A stretch of DNA of 64,000 nt from Paraburkholderia dinghuensis. GTDB lineage: Bacteria; Pseudomonadota; Gammaproteobacteria; Burkholderiales; Burkholderiaceae. Below, one piece after another: positions 16,773 to 25,141 of this stretch (its first letter is position 1; each line of letters opens with the position of its first letter). The DNA lies in contig NZ_RQIS01000023.1 of the NCBI RefSeq assembly GCF_003837865.1, positions 1 to 64,000 on the forward strand, read 5' to 3'. The notes beneath the pieces are model-generated. The model was given only the letters and a program-made list of their open reading frames with translations. It was not told the DNA's origin and did no database searches. Position numbers and translations under genes: made by a program.

Positions 16773-17836
16773 ATCGCGTCCTCCCTGTTGTAGTGGCAAT
16801 GACGGTTTTGGTTTCCCTGCCACCACGCGACGCCGCGGCGGACGATACGATCAAAGTCGGTTGGTGCGCCCGGACGGTGTCCTCCGCAGTGGCGCCCTTC
16901 GCGATAGCCACCAAGCTCGGCTGGTACAGGCAATCGGGCGTCAAGGTTGAACTCGTGCCGCTGCCTGGTTCGACCGAGTGCGTAAAGGAATTGGCCAGAG
17001 GCGAGCTGGCCTTTGCGCTGGCCACGGTCGAGCCGCTCGCAATTATTCACCCGCAGGGCGTCAAAGGGAAAATCTTCTATACCGCCTACCAGAGCAACAT
17101 CGACGGCATTGCGGTACCAAAAGAAAGCCCGATCAGAAGTGTTGCCGAACTCAAGGGCAAGAAGATCGGCGTCAGTTCAATGTCAGCGAACGGCGTGATC
17201 GAGGCTCGAGCGCTGGCGGCGACGAATGGGATGAACCCAGACACCGACATTACTATCGTGGTTGTGGGAGAAGGTGCGCAGACTGCGGCGTTGCTGCGCT
17301 CGAAACAGGTCGACGCCCTCAGCCAATACGATACTCAGTACGCGCTGGTCGAGAACGCGGGCGTCAAACTCCGGTTGCTTCCTACCAGCGAGATCGAACA
17401 TTTCCCGGCGAATGGCTTTATGGCTCTCGATGAGACGCTGCGGAACCGCCGTCAGGAGGCGGTGGCCCTCGCCCAAGGCTACGCGAAGGGGACGATATTT
17501 GCTATCGCCAATCCGGAGGCGGCGGTGCGAATTGTGTGGGAAGTTTACCCGCAGACGAAACCGACCGGCATGGATGAGGCCACGGCGCTTGCGCATGATG
17601 TCAAGGTACTGCAGGCGCGCGTTGTCAACTGGAAGCTTGACAAGGCGGGTGTCCGGAAATGGGGTGAAAGCTCCGAGGCGAACTACGGCGCCTTAGCTGA
17701 CTTCCTTTTGAAATGGAAGGTGATATCCGAAAAGATCGACGTAAAGGATATTGTCACAAACGAAATCATTGACGAGATCAATCGCTTCGATCCGGCGGCG
17801 ATCGACGCGCAGGCAAGGGCATATAAGTTCAAATAG
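16769..17836 (+). CDS. periplasmic substrate-binding protein, NMT1/SsuA-like
   Basis: A 355-residue binding protein with an N-terminal signal peptide (about residues 1-24, cleavage near DAAADD) and the NMT1/THI5-like fold. The N-lobe carries KVGWCARTVSSAVAPFAIA and the family stretch AVALAQGYAKG. It is the last gene of the ABC operon. Known relatives bind taurine, sulfonates, nitrate, pyrimidines or aromatic acids. No catabolic or riboswitch context narrows the ligand here. Confidence 0.88.
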   Translation: MNRVLPVVVAMTVLVSLPPRDAAADDTIKVGWCARTVSSAVAPFAIATKLGWYRQSGVKVELVPLPGSTECVKELARGELAFALATVEPLAIIHPQGVKGKIFYTAYQSNIDGIAVPKESPIRSVAELKGKKIGVSSMSANGVIEARALAATNGMNPDTDITIVVVGEGAQTAALLRSKQVDALSQYDTQYALVENAGVKLRLLPTSEIEHFPANGFMALDETLRNRRQEAVALAQGYAKGTIFAIANPEAAVRIVWEVYPQTKPTGMDEATALAHDVKVLQARVVNWKLDKAGVRKWGESSEANYGALADFLLKWKVISEKIDVKDIVTNEIIDEINRFDPAAIDAQARAYKFK

Positions 17837-18133
17837 GCTCGGCCGGCTGGCTTTTGCTGCAGCCCATCAGACCGGCGACTCAACGAGCGTCCCCGAAAAC
17901 ACTAAACTTCGACACACCGGCCGAGCGATTTCATCAAACTGTGGCTTCGACCGGTTGAATCCACCGCCGTCTGCTTCCTGTCGCGGTCGGGCGTAGTCGA
18001 CCCTCAACGGTCGTTCGTCACCATGCGCTTGCGATAACCGCTTGCGAGGTACATCCCCCTCCATCCTGGTTGTCCGTCGAGTCCACGCATATCGTCAGGA
18101 GACCAAACAGAGACGACAAAGCTTCCTGACTCT
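17837..18133. other. intergenic after the ABC operon
   Basis: About 300 bp with no gene. It carries the motif copy at 17947-17968. Downstream of it the phrase tcgaccctcaacggtcgttc resembles tcgaccctcaacgacag near 270, another sign of dispersed element debris. Confidence 0.5.
17947..17968 (+). repeat. copy of the transposon-end-like motif (direct)
   Basis: tcgaccggttgaatccaccg (17947-17966, continuing cc) matches the core of the right arm of the repeat at 858-887. It faces the inverted copy at 12088-12103. Confidence 0.65.
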
Positions 18134-18823
18134 CTACGATTTTCGGTCTGTATAACTCTCTCTCGGTGGATAAACGCCGGCGAGGCGGGCGATCAGGATC
18201 GCGACGAACAAGCTGCCGGTGATCTGTTCCACCATGCACATGCCGCGTGCCGGGCGCGTGAGCGGCGTGATGTCGCCGAAGCCTGTGCTCGTGAGGACGG
18301 TGATGCTGAAGTAAAGCGCGTCGGCATAGACGAGCCGCCCCGACTGCCCGACGATCATGTACGACCCCGGATAGAAGAACCCGATGCTCGCGTAGATGTA
18401 TGCCCAGAGGACGCCGATCAGCAGATACGCCGCTGCGGCGCCAAACAGCTTATCCGGCGTCATGATCCGCGGTTGGAACACGTAGCGGAGAAGGTAAACC
18501 ACAGTGATGAAATAGAGTACAGCGCTGAATATCCAGGATATCGCAAGGCTGCGATCGTCGTCGTGCCACAGGCCGAGGTACTGGAACCACATGGCCGGAA
18601 CGGCGAGTACCAGTGCGATCACGAACGAGAGGGTCGTGCGGCCGACCGCGGCCACGGTCGCTATCAGGAGAAACATATTTACGACGTTCAGGACGAGGCG
18701 GCCGCTGTCGCTCGCCGGGACAAACGACACCGCGCCGATGAGAGTGAGCAGCACGACGAACAGCCAGAAACAGCGCTGGTAGAAAATGCGAGACAGCGCA
18801 TCGCGCGTCGTACGGAGTGCCAT
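18134..18823 (-). CDS. potassium-channel-like membrane protein (Ion_trans_2)
   Basis: A 229-residue protein from ATG 18823 (ggggagag nine bases upstream) with about five helices, then a two-helix pore module. The selectivity filter is T178-S-T-G-F-G-D184, a K+ channel-type TxGFGD sequence between the pore helix ADALYFSITVL and the last helix. The frame is open upstream to 18967, but the residues there look non-membrane and lack a ribosome site. It probably passes K+ or another monovalent cation across the inner membrane. No cytoplasmic RCK/TrkA domain is attached. Confidence 0.85.
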   Translation of the reverse strand: MALRTTRDALSRIFYQRCFWLFVVLLTLIGAVSFVPASDSGRLVLNVVNMFLLIATVAAVGRTTLSFVIALVLAVPAMWFQYLGLWHDDDRSLAISWIFSAVLYFITVVYLLRYVFQPRIMTPDKLFGAAAAYLLIGVLWAYIYASIGFFYPGSYMIVGQSGRLVYADALYFSITVLTSTGFGDITPLTRPARGMCMVEQITGSLFVAILIARLAGVYPPRESYTDRKS

Positions 18824-19305
18824 GGCGATCTCTCCCCTGGTTCGCGTATGTCGCGGCCAGACTGGCGGAGCCGCGTGTGACGAGAGTATAAAGCGGTAAC
18901 ACACCCTGCCGCTCCCGCCCGCGCTGGCAGAAGTCCACCCGTTGCCGACACTCGCCTTTCGACGCAATTACGGCAACCAGAGACTGCTTTTCGGACAATC
19001 AAGCCCAGGGATGGCATAAGCCAGGTCTGCTGCCGGATCAGACGTTATGCAGATGCCATGTCCACTCCAGCAATCGCCGGGCATGTTTCCTAACCGGGGT
19101 ATCCGCGCAGCCAGATCGGAATCGCCGAAGCAGCGAACGGATCCGACGCAAGCGGGGAGGTTCGCTCAGCCGCGGAGAAAAGTCGACCACCCGCCGTGGA
19201 AACGCGAAGAGAAGCCAACCAGGTCATTACGCGCTCGCTGTCATTTTGTGGCTGATTTTTTCGCCACGCGACCTAAGCTGATAAAACGGAGCGAGGGCCA
19301 AATCC
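18824..19305. other. intergenic between divergent genes
   Basis: About 480 bp, presumably promoters for the channel gene and the Kelch lipoprotein. Nothing else was recognised. Confidence 0.5.
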
Positions 19306-21225
19306 ATGCATATCAGGCAAGTCGTGACCTGCGTACTGCTACTTGCCGCGATGCTGGCGGCGAGCTGCAACAATGGTGGTGGCGGCAACAACACGCCAGT
19401 GTCGGCGCCGGCCGGATTGACCGAACGCGATGTTGCAGTGGTCTACGCGCAAGGCACCGAAATCATTCCCGATACGCTCAGCAGCAGCGGCGGCCCCATC
19501 ACGCAGTGCAGCGTGTCGCCGCCTCTGCCCGCGGGGCTATCGCTCGATCCTCACACCTGCGCGATCAGCGGCACGCCAAACGGCGTCTCGCCCGACACCA
19601 TTTATACGATCGACGCCGGCAATGGGGCGGGTAGCGAGTCCATCAAGGTCGAGATCGAGGTCAAGCCCGAAGCGGTCGCACCGGAAAGCCTGAGCTACTT
19701 GAACGCCGCTGTGATCTATACGGCCGACACAGCGATCATTCCCAACACACCGATCGCCACCGGCGGACAAATCACCCTGTACAGCATCTCGCCGGCCCTG
19801 CCCGCGGGGCTTCATCTCGATCCGCAAACAGGCATCATTTCCGGCACACCCCTGGTAGTAAGTCCACCGGCCGTCTACACGGTGACCGGCAGCAACAGCG
19901 TCGATTCTGTCGAGACCCAGCTCACGATCGAGGTGCACGCTGCAATTCAGCCACCGGCTAGTCTCAGCTATTGGGATCTGGCTCCCGTCTACGTCGTGGG
20001 CCAACCGATCTCATACGACGAGCCGCTGTCCACTGGCGATCAAATCACGTTCTTCTCGGTGTCACCAGCGTTACCTGCCGGATTGAGCATTAATCCGCGG
20101 ACGGGTGCGATCACCGGTACGCCGACCACGGCGCAGCCACCGACGACCTATACGATTACCGGCAGCAACAGCGCGGGCCGCGTCACGGTGCAGATCGTCA
20201 TCGCGGTCGACGACCCGGTGACCGGAGAGTGGACACCTGCTGACTCAATGAATCAGGCACGGTTCCGGCACACGGCCACGCTGCTGACCAATGGCCAGGT
20301 TCTCGTCGCCGGGGGAACAAGAAAGCAGGCTACTGCCTCCGCCGAACTGTACGATCCGGCCGCCGACACCTGGACATCGACCGGCGGCCTGAGCCAGGCG
20401 CGCCAATCCCACTCGGCGACGCTGCTCCCCGACGGCCGCGTGCTCGTGGCGGGTGGATTCAGAACGGGCGTGGGCAGTGAACTGACGTCAGCGGAGTTGT
20501 ACGATCCGGCCTCGGGTAGCTGGTCGTCCACCGGCAGCATGGCCGATGCACGTGATTCGCACACGGCCACGCTGTTACCCAACGGCCTCGTGCTCGTAGC
20601 GGGCGGCGAGGGCAAAGCGGGAGCCCTGTCGTCGGCCGAACTGTACAACCCGGCGACGGGAAACTGGACGCCAACAGGCAGCATGGCGCAAGCGCGCTTT
20701 TCCCATACTGCCACGCTGCTGGCGAATGGCCTCGTACTCGTTGTAGGCGGGGCGAGCGATTCAGGCGCCCTTTCTTCGGCGGAACTCTACAATCCAGCAA
20801 CGGGGACCTGGTCGCCCACGGGTAGCATGAGTCAGGTGCGCACCGACTTCGCCACCGCGTTGCTGCCTGACGGAACGGTGCTGGCGATGGCGGGAACCGA
20901 CGGAAACATCGAGCTGTCGTCAGCCGAACGGTACAACCCCGCCACAGGGACATGGACACCGACCGGCAGCCTGGTCCATGCGCGCGACTTTCTGACTGCC
21001 ACGTTGCTGCCCAACGGTCGGGTGCTTGCCGCTGGCGGGATGGCAGCCGGGAGCGATCTCTACTCGGACGAGCTTTACGATCCCACTACGGGCACCTGGA
21101 CGCCGACGGCCAGCATGAGCCTGGCGCGCGAGCAGCATACGGCCACGCTGCTAGGCGACGGTGCCGTGCTCGTAGCCGGGGGAGTCGGTCGCGGAATATT
21201 CGCTCAGTCCGAACTGTTCCATTGA
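19306..21225 (+). CDS. lipoprotein with three Ig-like domains and seven Kelch-type repeats
   Basis: A 639-residue secreted lipoprotein. The lipobox LAASC puts the lipidated Cys at residue 21, followed by a Gly/Asn linker. Three putative Ig (He_PIG-like) domains of about 90 residues follow, each with a variant of LPAGLSLDP..TG.ISGTP. From about residue 308 come seven repeats of about 48 residues of the form TWTPTGSM..AR..HTATLLPNGLVLVAGG, exactly enough for one seven-bladed beta-propeller. The blades differ enough not to be recent copies. The likely place is the outer membrane or surface, with a binding or adhesion role; no catalytic residues are apparent. It stands alone. Confidence 0.85.
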   Translation: MHIRQVVTCVLLLAAMLAASCNNGGGGNNTPVSAPAGLTERDVAVVYAQGTEIIPDTLSSSGGPITQCSVSPPLPAGLSLDPHTCAISGTPNGVSPDTIYTIDAGNGAGSESIKVEIEVKPEAVAPESLSYLNAAVIYTADTAIIPNTPIATGGQITLYSISPALPAGLHLDPQTGIISGTPLVVSPPAVYTVTGSNSVDSVETQLTIEVHAAIQPPASLSYWDLAPVYVVGQPISYDEPLSTGDQITFFSVSPALPAGLSINPRTGAITGTPTTAQPPTTYTITGSNSAGRVTVQIVIAVDDPVTGEWTPADSMNQARFRHTATLLTNGQVLVAGGTRKQATASAELYDPAADTWTSTGGLSQARQSHSATLLPDGRVLVAGGFRTGVGSELTSAELYDPASGSWSSTGSMADARDSHTATLLPNGLVLVAGGEGKAGALSSAELYNPATGNWTPTGSMAQARFSHTATLLANGLVLVVGGASDSGALSSAELYNPATGTWSPTGSMSQVRTDFATALLPDGTVLAMAGTDGNIELSSAERYNPATGTWTPTGSLVHARDFLTATLLPNGRVLAAGGMAAGSDLYSDELYDPTTGTWTPTASMSLAREQHTATLLGDGAVLVAGGVGRGIFAQSELFH

Positions 21226-21458
21226 TACGGGGATGCAGATCACGACTTGTGGTGGCAATAGATGCTCGGTGCGCGATGTCGCCGCGTCGCAGCAGCAGTG
21301 GCCGAAAAGAAGTCGATTCACGCTCGGTCTTGCTTGTCAAAGTTGGTAGTGCGAGACGAAAAGATACGCCTCGACACGCTCACTATCCTCATCAGGCCGA
21401 AATCCGGCTACTGATCTGGAAATTACAGCGGTCGAATCGAAGAAAAACGTCGCGGCTT

Positions 21459-22721
21459 CTAGCCCACCATCTCGGCAAGTACCCATTCCGCTGCCTGCGC
21501 GGTGATATCGGACACATCCTTCGCTGCGAGCTGTCCGTCCAATACGGGCAGCATGTCGAAGTCGGGTCCGAGGCCCGACTCGACCATTTCGGCGAGCATC
21601 AACAGATTGCCGAGCATTCCACATCGAAGAATGACGGCATCACGAACGTCGGGGGCGACCGCGAGTTGTTCCATGAGGTCCTGCGCGCTCATGCCCAACA
21701 TCAGGTGCATGAGCGAGAAGATTCCGACCTGGTAGGCCCGGTCTGAGAGGTCCGTGTCGCACGTCCGCACCAGATCCGCAGCGAGCTCGAGAAACCGTGC
21801 CCGCGTGGCGACGAGCTGGAAGAGCGGATTGGATCGCAGTGGTACGTCGCCCAATCCAGAATAAAGCAGCAGTTGGACCCAACGGACCAGAGTACGCGTT
21901 CCAATGCGAAGAATGGCCTCGCCGATCGTCGAGACCGGCTTCGCCGTACTGAAGAGGCCGCTACTGGCGAGCTTTATCAGATGCATTAACAGCGGCGGAT
22001 TCCGTTTGATGATCGGCTCGATCATTTCGAGCGGCGCATCGGAAGACAACGCACGCACGAGGACCATCAGATCGCCCACCGCGAAATCGAGCTTTCGCTG
22101 GCTCAGCATTTCAGGGTGCGCGAAAAAGTAGCCCTGGAACATGTCGACGCCGAGTGCGTGGAGTTCTCGATACTCTTTCGCCGTCTCGACCTTCTCTGCG
22201 AGAACCCGGACACCCGCCCGGTGAGCTATATCGACAAGCTGTGGCAGGTTTCGCGGATCGATGCGCGGATAATCGATCTTGACCACCTCTACGAGCTTGA
22301 GGACGCTCGCGGGCATTTGCTCGATGGCAGTCACATCATCGAGCGCGAGTCCGAATCCCGCGCGACGCAGTCGTTCGCATTGAGATTCGAGTGCTTCGTC
22401 GCGCGGAATCGTCTCGAGGATCTCGAGGACGAATTTCTCCGGCGATAGCAGAGCCAGCACGTCATCCTCCAGCAACTCCTTGCCGACGTTGACGAAGCCC
22501 CGCTGATCGCCGAGGACCTTCTGGACTCCGAATTCGCCGATCGCATTGACGATGACTTGCCCCGTGGCCGCGGTATCGTCGACGACATTCGCCGCGTTCG
22601 TCTCGCCGCGCCGGAAAAGCAACTCGTAGGCAATGAGTTCGCCCGATCGATCGACAATCGGCTGGCGACCGATATACGCGGCAAGCGGCGCGTTAATGGA
22701 TTCGCGGTCATACGAGGGCAT
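21459..22721 (-). CDS. EAL-HDOD signalling protein (degenerate EAL)
   Basis: A 420-residue YuxH-like protein: EAL-type domain (about 15-205) followed by HDOD (about 210-400). In the EAL domain the signature reads AYELLFRR and the usual DDFGTG loop reads LDDVTAIE. Several c-di-GMP phosphodiesterase ligands are thus altered, and an enzymatically inactive, perhaps c-di-GMP-binding or regulatory role is likely. ATG 22721 has ggagg at ideal spacing. Homologues such as CdgJ affect motility and biofilm. It is monocistronic. Confidence 0.87.
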   Translation of the reverse strand: MPSYDRESINAPLAAYIGRQPIVDRSGELIAYELLFRRGETNAANVVDDTAATGQVIVNAIGEFGVQKVLGDQRGFVNVGKELLEDDVLALLSPEKFVLEILETIPRDEALESQCERLRRAGFGLALDDVTAIEQMPASVLKLVEVVKIDYPRIDPRNLPQLVDIAHRAGVRVLAEKVETAKEYRELHALGVDMFQGYFFAHPEMLSQRKLDFAVGDLMVLVRALSSDAPLEMIEPIIKRNPPLLMHLIKLASSGLFSTAKPVSTIGEAILRIGTRTLVRWVQLLLYSGLGDVPLRSNPLFQLVATRARFLELAADLVRTCDTDLSDRAYQVGIFSLMHLMLGMSAQDLMEQLAVAPDVRDAVILRCGMLGNLLMLAEMVESGLGPDFDMLPVLDGQLAAKDVSDITAQAAEWVLAEMVG

Positions 22722-23231
22722 TTCGACGCCTCCAGTGTATTTCCTGGCGCTGATCCAGATGCTCGAGCAACGTCTCACGAGCGATTCGATCGGTTGTGTG
22801 CTCGTGCGCGACTGCATTGAGCATGTCGAGCGCACCAACGGCCACGCCATACCGATGCAGCGAAAATTCAGACTCGGTTAGATAAAGACAGGCATCGTCG
22901 AGCGCAGGGTTCAGCTCGATCGTGCTTCTTGACGGTCCCCAGGAGTTTCATTTTCTTTCTTCCCCTCGTACCACGGTTGTCTTCGAGACTGATCGCTGTA
23001 AAGCGTGGTCCGGGTATTTCGGGCTAGGCATTCTAGCGTGACGCAATGTCGCGCGGCAATGCGCAGCGTCATGGTCGCCACCACGCAAACGATTGCGCTG
23101 TGCGTAGCAGGCTGCTGAAACAGCGAGAGCGCAGTTGTTCATCGAGCGACCGCATCATGATCTCGTAGACCATCACGTATTGCCGCGGTGTCTGCGAGGC
23201 CTTCAAGCGCTGTATTAACCTGGCTGAGTCG
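22722..23231. other. intergenic, no gene recognised
   Basis: About 510 bp between the EAL-HDOD start and the lactate operon terminator. No supported reading frame was seen; it should contain the EAL-HDOD promoter. Confidence 0.5.
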
Positions 23232-23268
23232 AAAAAAAACCGCCGCCCGCAGGAAGCGGGCGGCGGCC
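23232..23268 (-). terminator. terminator of the lactate utilisation operon
   Basis: On the minus strand a GC-rich stem (gccgcccgc pairing with gcgggcggc around a short loop) is followed by eight T, about 50 bp past the permease stop codon. Confidence 0.9.
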
Positions 23269-23318
23269 TCACACGTCAGGAGCGAATCAGGCGCGAACGC
23301 CTGACTGCTTGCTGTGCG

Positions 23319-25028
23319 TTACTGCGGAATCATGCCGGTCAGCACATACGCCTGAATCATCGTAACGATGCCGACGATAGCCGCGAAGAACAGGCTATGG
23401 CGCACGGTGAAGCGGAACAGCGACGCCTCCTTGCCGACGAGCCCGGTCGCTGCGCACGCCACGGCGATCGATTGCGGCGAGATCATCTTGCCGCTCACGC
23501 CGCCCGAGGTATTGGCGGCGACGAGCAGCGTGTTCGACACGCCGATCTGGTGCGCGGTGGTGTTCTGCAGCGAGCAGAAGAGGGCGTTCGACGACGTGTC
23601 CGAGCCGGTCAGGAACACGCCGAGCCAGCCGAGGAACGGCGAGAAGAACGGGAACGCGGCGCCGGTACCGGCGAGCGCGAGCGCGAGCGTCGAGGACATG
23701 CCCGAGTAGTTCGCAACGAACGCGAAGCCGAGGACGAGACCGATCGTGAGCACAGGGCGGCGCAATTCGCCGATCGTTTCGAAGAACGCGGCGACGGCGG
23801 CGGCCGGCTTCATGCGCAGCAGGACTGCCGAAATAATGGCGGTCAGCATGATCGCGGTGCCGGTGGCCGCGAGCCAGTCGATCTTGAACACGGCCGCGTA
23901 AGGCGTCGCCTTCGCGACGATCGGCGCGCTACGCACGACGAGCTGGTCGAGGCCAGGGACGTGGAAGCTTGACACCGATCCTTCAAGCGCGCCCTTCGCG
24001 GCGAAGAGCGCCTTGAACGACTTCGTGCTCCAGATGGTGACGATGCCCGTGAGCAGCAGGAACGGCGCCCATGCGAGCACGGTCTGCCCGATGGTGTACG
24101 GCGAGGCCGTGCGGCTCGACGCAGCGGCGCGTGCGCCCTGGTTGCCGCCACCGAATCCACCGAGCGTCGCGGCGCCGCCGTTGACGTTCACGCCCTGCGA
24201 TTGCATCGCGCGCTTCGGTTGCCAGACCTTGAGGAACGACGCGAGCGCGACGAGGCTCACGAGCGCCGACGTGATGTCCGGCAGTTCCGGTCCGATGTGG
24301 TTCGACGTGAAGTACTGCGTCACGGCGAAGCTGCCGCCCGCGACGAGCGCGGCGGGCCACGTTTCCTTGAGGCCGCGCTTGCCGTCCATGATGAACACGA
24401 GCCAGAACGGCACGAACAGCGACAGCAGCGGCAACTGGCGTCCAGCCATCGCGCCGATGACGAACGGGTCGATGCCCGTCACCTGGCCCGCGACGATGAT
24501 GGGGATGCCCATCGCACCGAATGCCACGGGCGCGGTGTTCGCGATGAGGCACAGACCCGCGGCGTAGAGCGGCTCGAAGCCGAGGCCGACGAGCAGTGCC
24601 GAGGTGATCGCGACGGGTGCGCCGAAGCCTGCTGCGCCTTCGAGGAACGCGCCGAACGAGAAGCCGATCAGCAGCAGCTGGAGACGCTGGTCGTCGGTGA
24701 TGGAGAGCACCGAGGCGCGAATGATCTCGAACTGCCCCGTCTTCACGACGATCTTGTAGAGAAACACCGCGGTGATGATGATCCACGCGATCGGCCACAG
24801 GCCATAGGCGAATCCGAAGCCCGCTGCGGTGAGCGCCTGGCGCACGGGCATGCCGTACTCGAAGATGGCGACGCAAAGCGCGAGCACGAGTGTGATCGCG
24901 GCGGCGACGTGGCCTTTCATGCGCAATCCGGCAAGCGCGACGAAGAAGAACAGGATGGGGATGGCGGCTACGAGCGACGATAGCCACACGCTGCCTAGCG
25001 GCGTGTAAATCTGGTTCCAGGGCTGCAC
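23319..25028 (-). CDS. lctP: L-lactate permease (LctP/LldP family)
   Basis: A 569-residue lactate:proton symporter with 12-14 helices. The family regions GAFLEGAAGFGAPVAIT and GSDTSSNALFCSLQ are intact. The start is GTG at 25028, with ggaggag nine bases upstream; the open frame extends far upstream on this strand but is only antisense to lutB there. It is the last gene of the lut operon, after a 113-bp gap that contains a large hairpin. It imports lactate for LutABC, probably under the LldR-like regulator. Confidence 0.92.
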   Translation of the reverse strand: MQPWNQIYTPLGSVWLSSLVAAIPILFFFVALAGLRMKGHVAAAITLVLALCVAIFEYGMPVRQALTAAGFGFAYGLWPIAWIIITAVFLYKIVVKTGQFEIIRASVLSITDDQRLQLLLIGFSFGAFLEGAAGFGAPVAITSALLVGLGFEPLYAAGLCLIANTAPVAFGAMGIPIIVAGQVTGIDPFVIGAMAGRQLPLLSLFVPFWLVFIMDGKRGLKETWPAALVAGGSFAVTQYFTSNHIGPELPDITSALVSLVALASFLKVWQPKRAMQSQGVNVNGGAATLGGFGGGNQGARAAASSRTASPYTIGQTVLAWAPFLLLTGIVTIWSTKSFKALFAAKGALEGSVSSFHVPGLDQLVVRSAPIVAKATPYAAVFKIDWLAATGTAIMLTAIISAVLLRMKPAAAVAAFFETIGELRRPVLTIGLVLGFAFVANYSGMSSTLALALAGTGAAFPFFSPFLGWLGVFLTGSDTSSNALFCSLQNTTAHQIGVSNTLLVAANTSGGVSGKMISPQSIAVACAATGLVGKEASLFRFTVRHSLFFAAIVGIVTMIQAYVLTGMIPQ

Positions 25029-25091
25029 TGAGGTCTCCTCCGGGGATGCGGGTCGAAAGCTGTGTTGATCGATTGGACAAACGTCACAAGC

Positions 25092-25136
25092 GCGGCGCCC
25101 GAACCCGTTCGTTCGGACGCCGCGTGGGGCTTTTTT
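25092..25136 (+). promoter_or_regulatory. hairpin with T-tract between lutB and lctP
   Basis: The 13-bp arms 25092-25104 and 25111-25123 pair with one mismatch. A T7 tract follows at 25131-25137 on the plus strand only. As a terminator it would act on antisense (plus) transcription. On the operon mRNA it is a plain hairpin and could stabilise or process the lutB-lctP junction. Confidence 0.55.
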
Positions 25137-25141
25137 TGCTT

